Shown here: positions 39,993 through 41,520 of the stretch, piece after piece
Numbering within the stretch: position 1 is the stretch's first letter
How the letters are laid out: every line of letters starts with the position of its first letter
Assembly: GCA_007121015.1 (NCBI GenBank)
Contig: SKMN01000038.1
Coordinates: 1 to 41,520 of the forward strand
Direction of reading: 5' to 3'
DNA: 41,520 bases
From: Coriobacteriia bacterium
GTDB lineage: Bacteria > Actinomycetota > Coriobacteriia > Anaerosomatales > SLCP01
Notes under the pieces: generated by a model
Seen by the model: only the letters and a program-made list of their open reading frames with translations
Database searches by the model: none
What the model was told of the DNA's origin: nothing
Translations under genes and position numbers: made by a program

Positions 39993-40544
39993 TCACTCCT
40001 CGTCCTGGTCCTCCTCAGGCACGAGATCCTTTAGGACGTCGAACGGACTCGCACCGTCCGTCGCGTCGGTGAATTCACATTCGCACTGCTCGCGGTTGAG
40101 GTCACAGCCGCACACCGGACAGATGCCGAGACACGATTCGTCGTGGACCGGGGCGAAGGGGACCTCCATGACGAGAGCTGCCGCGATCGCTGGCAGCAGG
40201 TCGACGGATCCACCCTCGAAGATCTCCCATTCCTCGTCGGGGTCGGCGGTCGCCTCTGCGCTTGTCGGGAGATACCCGCTCTCCACCGATCCGTGAAGGG
40301 ACAGGGTGAAGGGCTCGAGGCAGCGCGAGCACTCGACCGTGGCTCGTCCCGTCACCGCTCCGATGACGGCGAGACCGATGCCGGTGTTCGACACGGTGAG
40401 GTCGGCGTGTGGGGGCTTCTCGAAGGTCAATAGGGTGTCGCCTACGTTCAGGCGTTCCAGAGGGACATCCTCGTCGACTCGAAGCGATGTGCCCGGATCG
40501 CCGAGGATGTCCGATACGTCGATGACGAAACGGCCCATGATCAC
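39993..40544 (-). CDS. yceD: DUF177 (YceD) family protein
   Basis: About 183 residues. YceD homologues accompany rpmF and have been linked to 23S rRNA processing in plants and some bacteria; the bacterial role is not settled. A CxxC in ECSRC and a cluster [10 protein letters not shown]...CEC suggest bound zinc. Acidic tail (VPEEDQDEE). GTG at 40544 overlaps the preceding stop (GTGA); ATG at 40538 is an alternative, and neither has a clear ribosome site. Confidence 0.92.
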   Translation of the reverse strand: MIMGRFVIDVSDILGDPGTSLRVDEDVPLERLNVGDTLLTFEKPPHADLTVSNTGIGLAVIGAVTGRATVECSRCLEPFTLSLHGSVESGYLPTSAEATADPDEEWEIFEGGSVDLLPAIAAALVMEVPFAPVHDESCLGICPVCGCDLNREQCECEFTDATDGASPFDVLKDLVPEEDQDEE

Positions 40545-41008
40545 TGCCGCGGCTGCTGGCTCCCCACCTTGCCTTGCAGGCGATCCCTGCCTCGCTGCAC
40601 GGCGGTGAGGAGTTTGCCGAGGTTGACCTCGAGATTGGCGAGCATCTCGTCGGCGTAGTCTTCGGCCCCAAGGCGGATCTCGCGCTCCTTGGCGCGGGCA
40701 TCGTCCATGATAGCAGCGGCCTGCTGCTCTGCGAGCTTCACGATCTCCTGCTCGCTCGCGATGGAGCGCGCGCGATCACGGGCGTCCTCAAGGATGCGGT
40801 TCGCTTCCTTCTCCGCTTCCTCGAGCATCTCCTGGCGCTCTTTCACGATCCAGCGCGCCTGCTTGATCTCATCGGGGAACTGTGCGCGGATCTCGTCGAT
40901 GATCTCGTAGACCTTCTCGGGGTCCACCATCTTCGAACTCGTCAACGGAACCGATCGACCGCTGTCGACCAGTTCCTCGATCCTGTCGACCAAGGCCATG
41001 ATATCCAT
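40541..41008 (-). CDS. SepIVA/DivIVA-like coiled-coil protein
   Basis: 155 residues. After a short N-terminal segment, residues about 50-135 form a charged coiled coil (ARWIVKERQEMLEEAEKEAN...) rich in Glu, Arg and Ala. Proteins of this kind are often labelled ATP-synthase b-like, but no membrane anchor is present. In Mycobacterium tuberculosis the gene next to the DUF177 gene is Rv2927c, SepIVA, a septal protein; the position here is the same, so a division or envelope role is plausible. ATG at 41008 behind GGGAGG, 12 bases after coaD. Confidence 0.75.
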   Translation of the reverse strand: MDIMALVDRIEELVDSGRSVPLTSSKMVDPEKVYEIIDEIRAQFPDEIKQARWIVKERQEMLEEAEKEANRILEDARDRARSIASEQEIVKLAEQQAAAIMDDARAKEREIRLGAEDYADEMLANLEVNLGKLLTAVQRGRDRLQGKVGSQQPRQ

Positions 41009-41020
41009 GCATGTCCTCCC

Positions 41021-41512
41021 TTAACGGGACCGCGCGAGCCGCTCGGCGAGGGCCTCGCTCACATTATCCGGCACGAGCCCGGCGACTGAGCCGCCGTGGC
41101 GTGCGATCTCTTTGACGGCCGAGGAACTCAGGTACATGTACTCCGGTATCGCCATGATGAACATCGTCTCGACGTCGGGTACAAGCCGATAGTTCAACTG
41201 CGCCATCTGGAATTCGCGCTCGAAATCGGTGACCGCCCGCAACCCTTTGATGATGACGGTCGCATCCAGTTCCGACGCGAAGTCCACCAAGAGGGTATCA
41301 AAAGGACGCACCGAGACGTTAGGGAGATGTCTCGTCGCTGCCCGTATGAGCTCGCAACGCTCATCGATGGAGAACAGAGGTCCGCCGCCCTTGTCGGGAC
41401 TCAGGGCGACCGCGACGACGAGTTCGTCGAGAAGTCCGGCGGCGCGCTCGATGATATCGAGGTGGCCGGAGGTCACCGGGTCGAACGTTCCAGGACACAT
41501 GCCGCGCTTCAC
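41021..41512 (-). CDS. coaD: Phosphopantetheine adenylyltransferase
   Basis: Penultimate step of coenzyme A synthesis. The 163 residues have the nucleotidyltransferase motif TSGH (14-17) in CPGTFDPVTSGHLD, the IIKGLRAVTDFEREFQMAQLN region and the STSS-like YLSSSAVKEIA. The GTG start at 41512 gives the usual MKRGMCPGTFDP N-terminus; only eight bases upstream are visible, including GAGG. The neighbour to the right is outside the window. Its product supplies the pantetheine arm of the ACP encoded here. Confidence 0.95.
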   Translation of the reverse strand: MKRGMCPGTFDPVTSGHLDIIERAAGLLDELVVAVALSPDKGGGPLFSIDERCELIRAATRHLPNVSVRPFDTLLVDFASELDATVIIKGLRAVTDFEREFQMAQLNYRLVPDVETMFIMAIPEYMYLSSSAVKEIARHGGSVAGLVPDNVSEALAERLARSR

Positions 41513-41520
41513 CCTCGGCC

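Overview
The window is 41.5 kb of high-GC bacterial chromosome. It carries 43 protein genes, all on the minus strand, packed tightly with many 1-20 base overlaps. I see no rRNA, tRNA, insertion sequence, prophage, CRISPR array or plus-strand gene. Start codons are often GTG (once TTG) with clear GGAG-type ribosome sites. An actinobacterial relative is likely: a WhiG/FliA-type sigma factor sits beside rpsB, and a SepIVA-like coiled-coil gene sits beside the DUF177 gene as in mycobacteria. FabK, TrmFO, a MEP-pathway gene pair and a partly Bacillus-like gene order point to a deep, probably anaerobic branch such as Coriobacteriia. The lineage is an inference, not something the sequence states.

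Layout in the direction of transcription (high to low coordinates). (1) 41.5-40.0 kb: coaD, sepIVA-like, yceD. (2) 39.8-31.6 kb: rpmF, plsX, fabH, fabK, fabD, fabG, acpP, a strong hairpin, a second FabK-like flavoprotein, fabF and rnc; this is the type II fatty-acid elongation set plus the first enzyme of phospholipid synthesis. (3) 31.5-25.1 kb: smc, ftsY, lepB2, ffh (chromosome condensation and protein targeting). (4) 25.0-22.4 kb: rpsP, khpA, rimM, trmD, lepB1 behind a good promoter. (5) 22.3-21.8 kb: rplS as its own unit, with promoter and terminator-like hairpin. (6) 21.8-14.5 kb: rnhB, yraN, comM, dprA, trmFO, xerC, sigma factor, response regulator. (7) 14.5-12.5 kb: rpsB-tsf with promoter, leader and terminator-like hairpin. 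(8) 12.4-1.5 kb: pyrH, frr, uppS, cdsA, dxr, rseP, ispG, proS and a large KaiC-like/PPDK-like fusion gene. (9) gdhA, whose last one or two codons and stop lie beyond the left edge.

Most of this is the conserved Gram-positive information/envelope supercluster. Blocks familiar from Bacillus are present, with telling differences: topA is absent between dprA and trmFO, lepB2 stands where ylxM usually lies, lepB1 precedes rplS, and only a sigma factor and one receiver protein occupy the xerC-rpsB gap where Bacillus carries its fla/che operon.

The least explained items are: the 880-residue protein joining a KaiC-like domain without a Walker A lysine to a PPDK-type ATP-grasp domain without its phosphohistidine and PEP domains; the receiver protein with a C-terminal zinc ribbon next to the sigma factor; the helix-turn-helix-like insert in RseP; and the four-cysteine FabK paralogue behind a 15-bp perfect hairpin.
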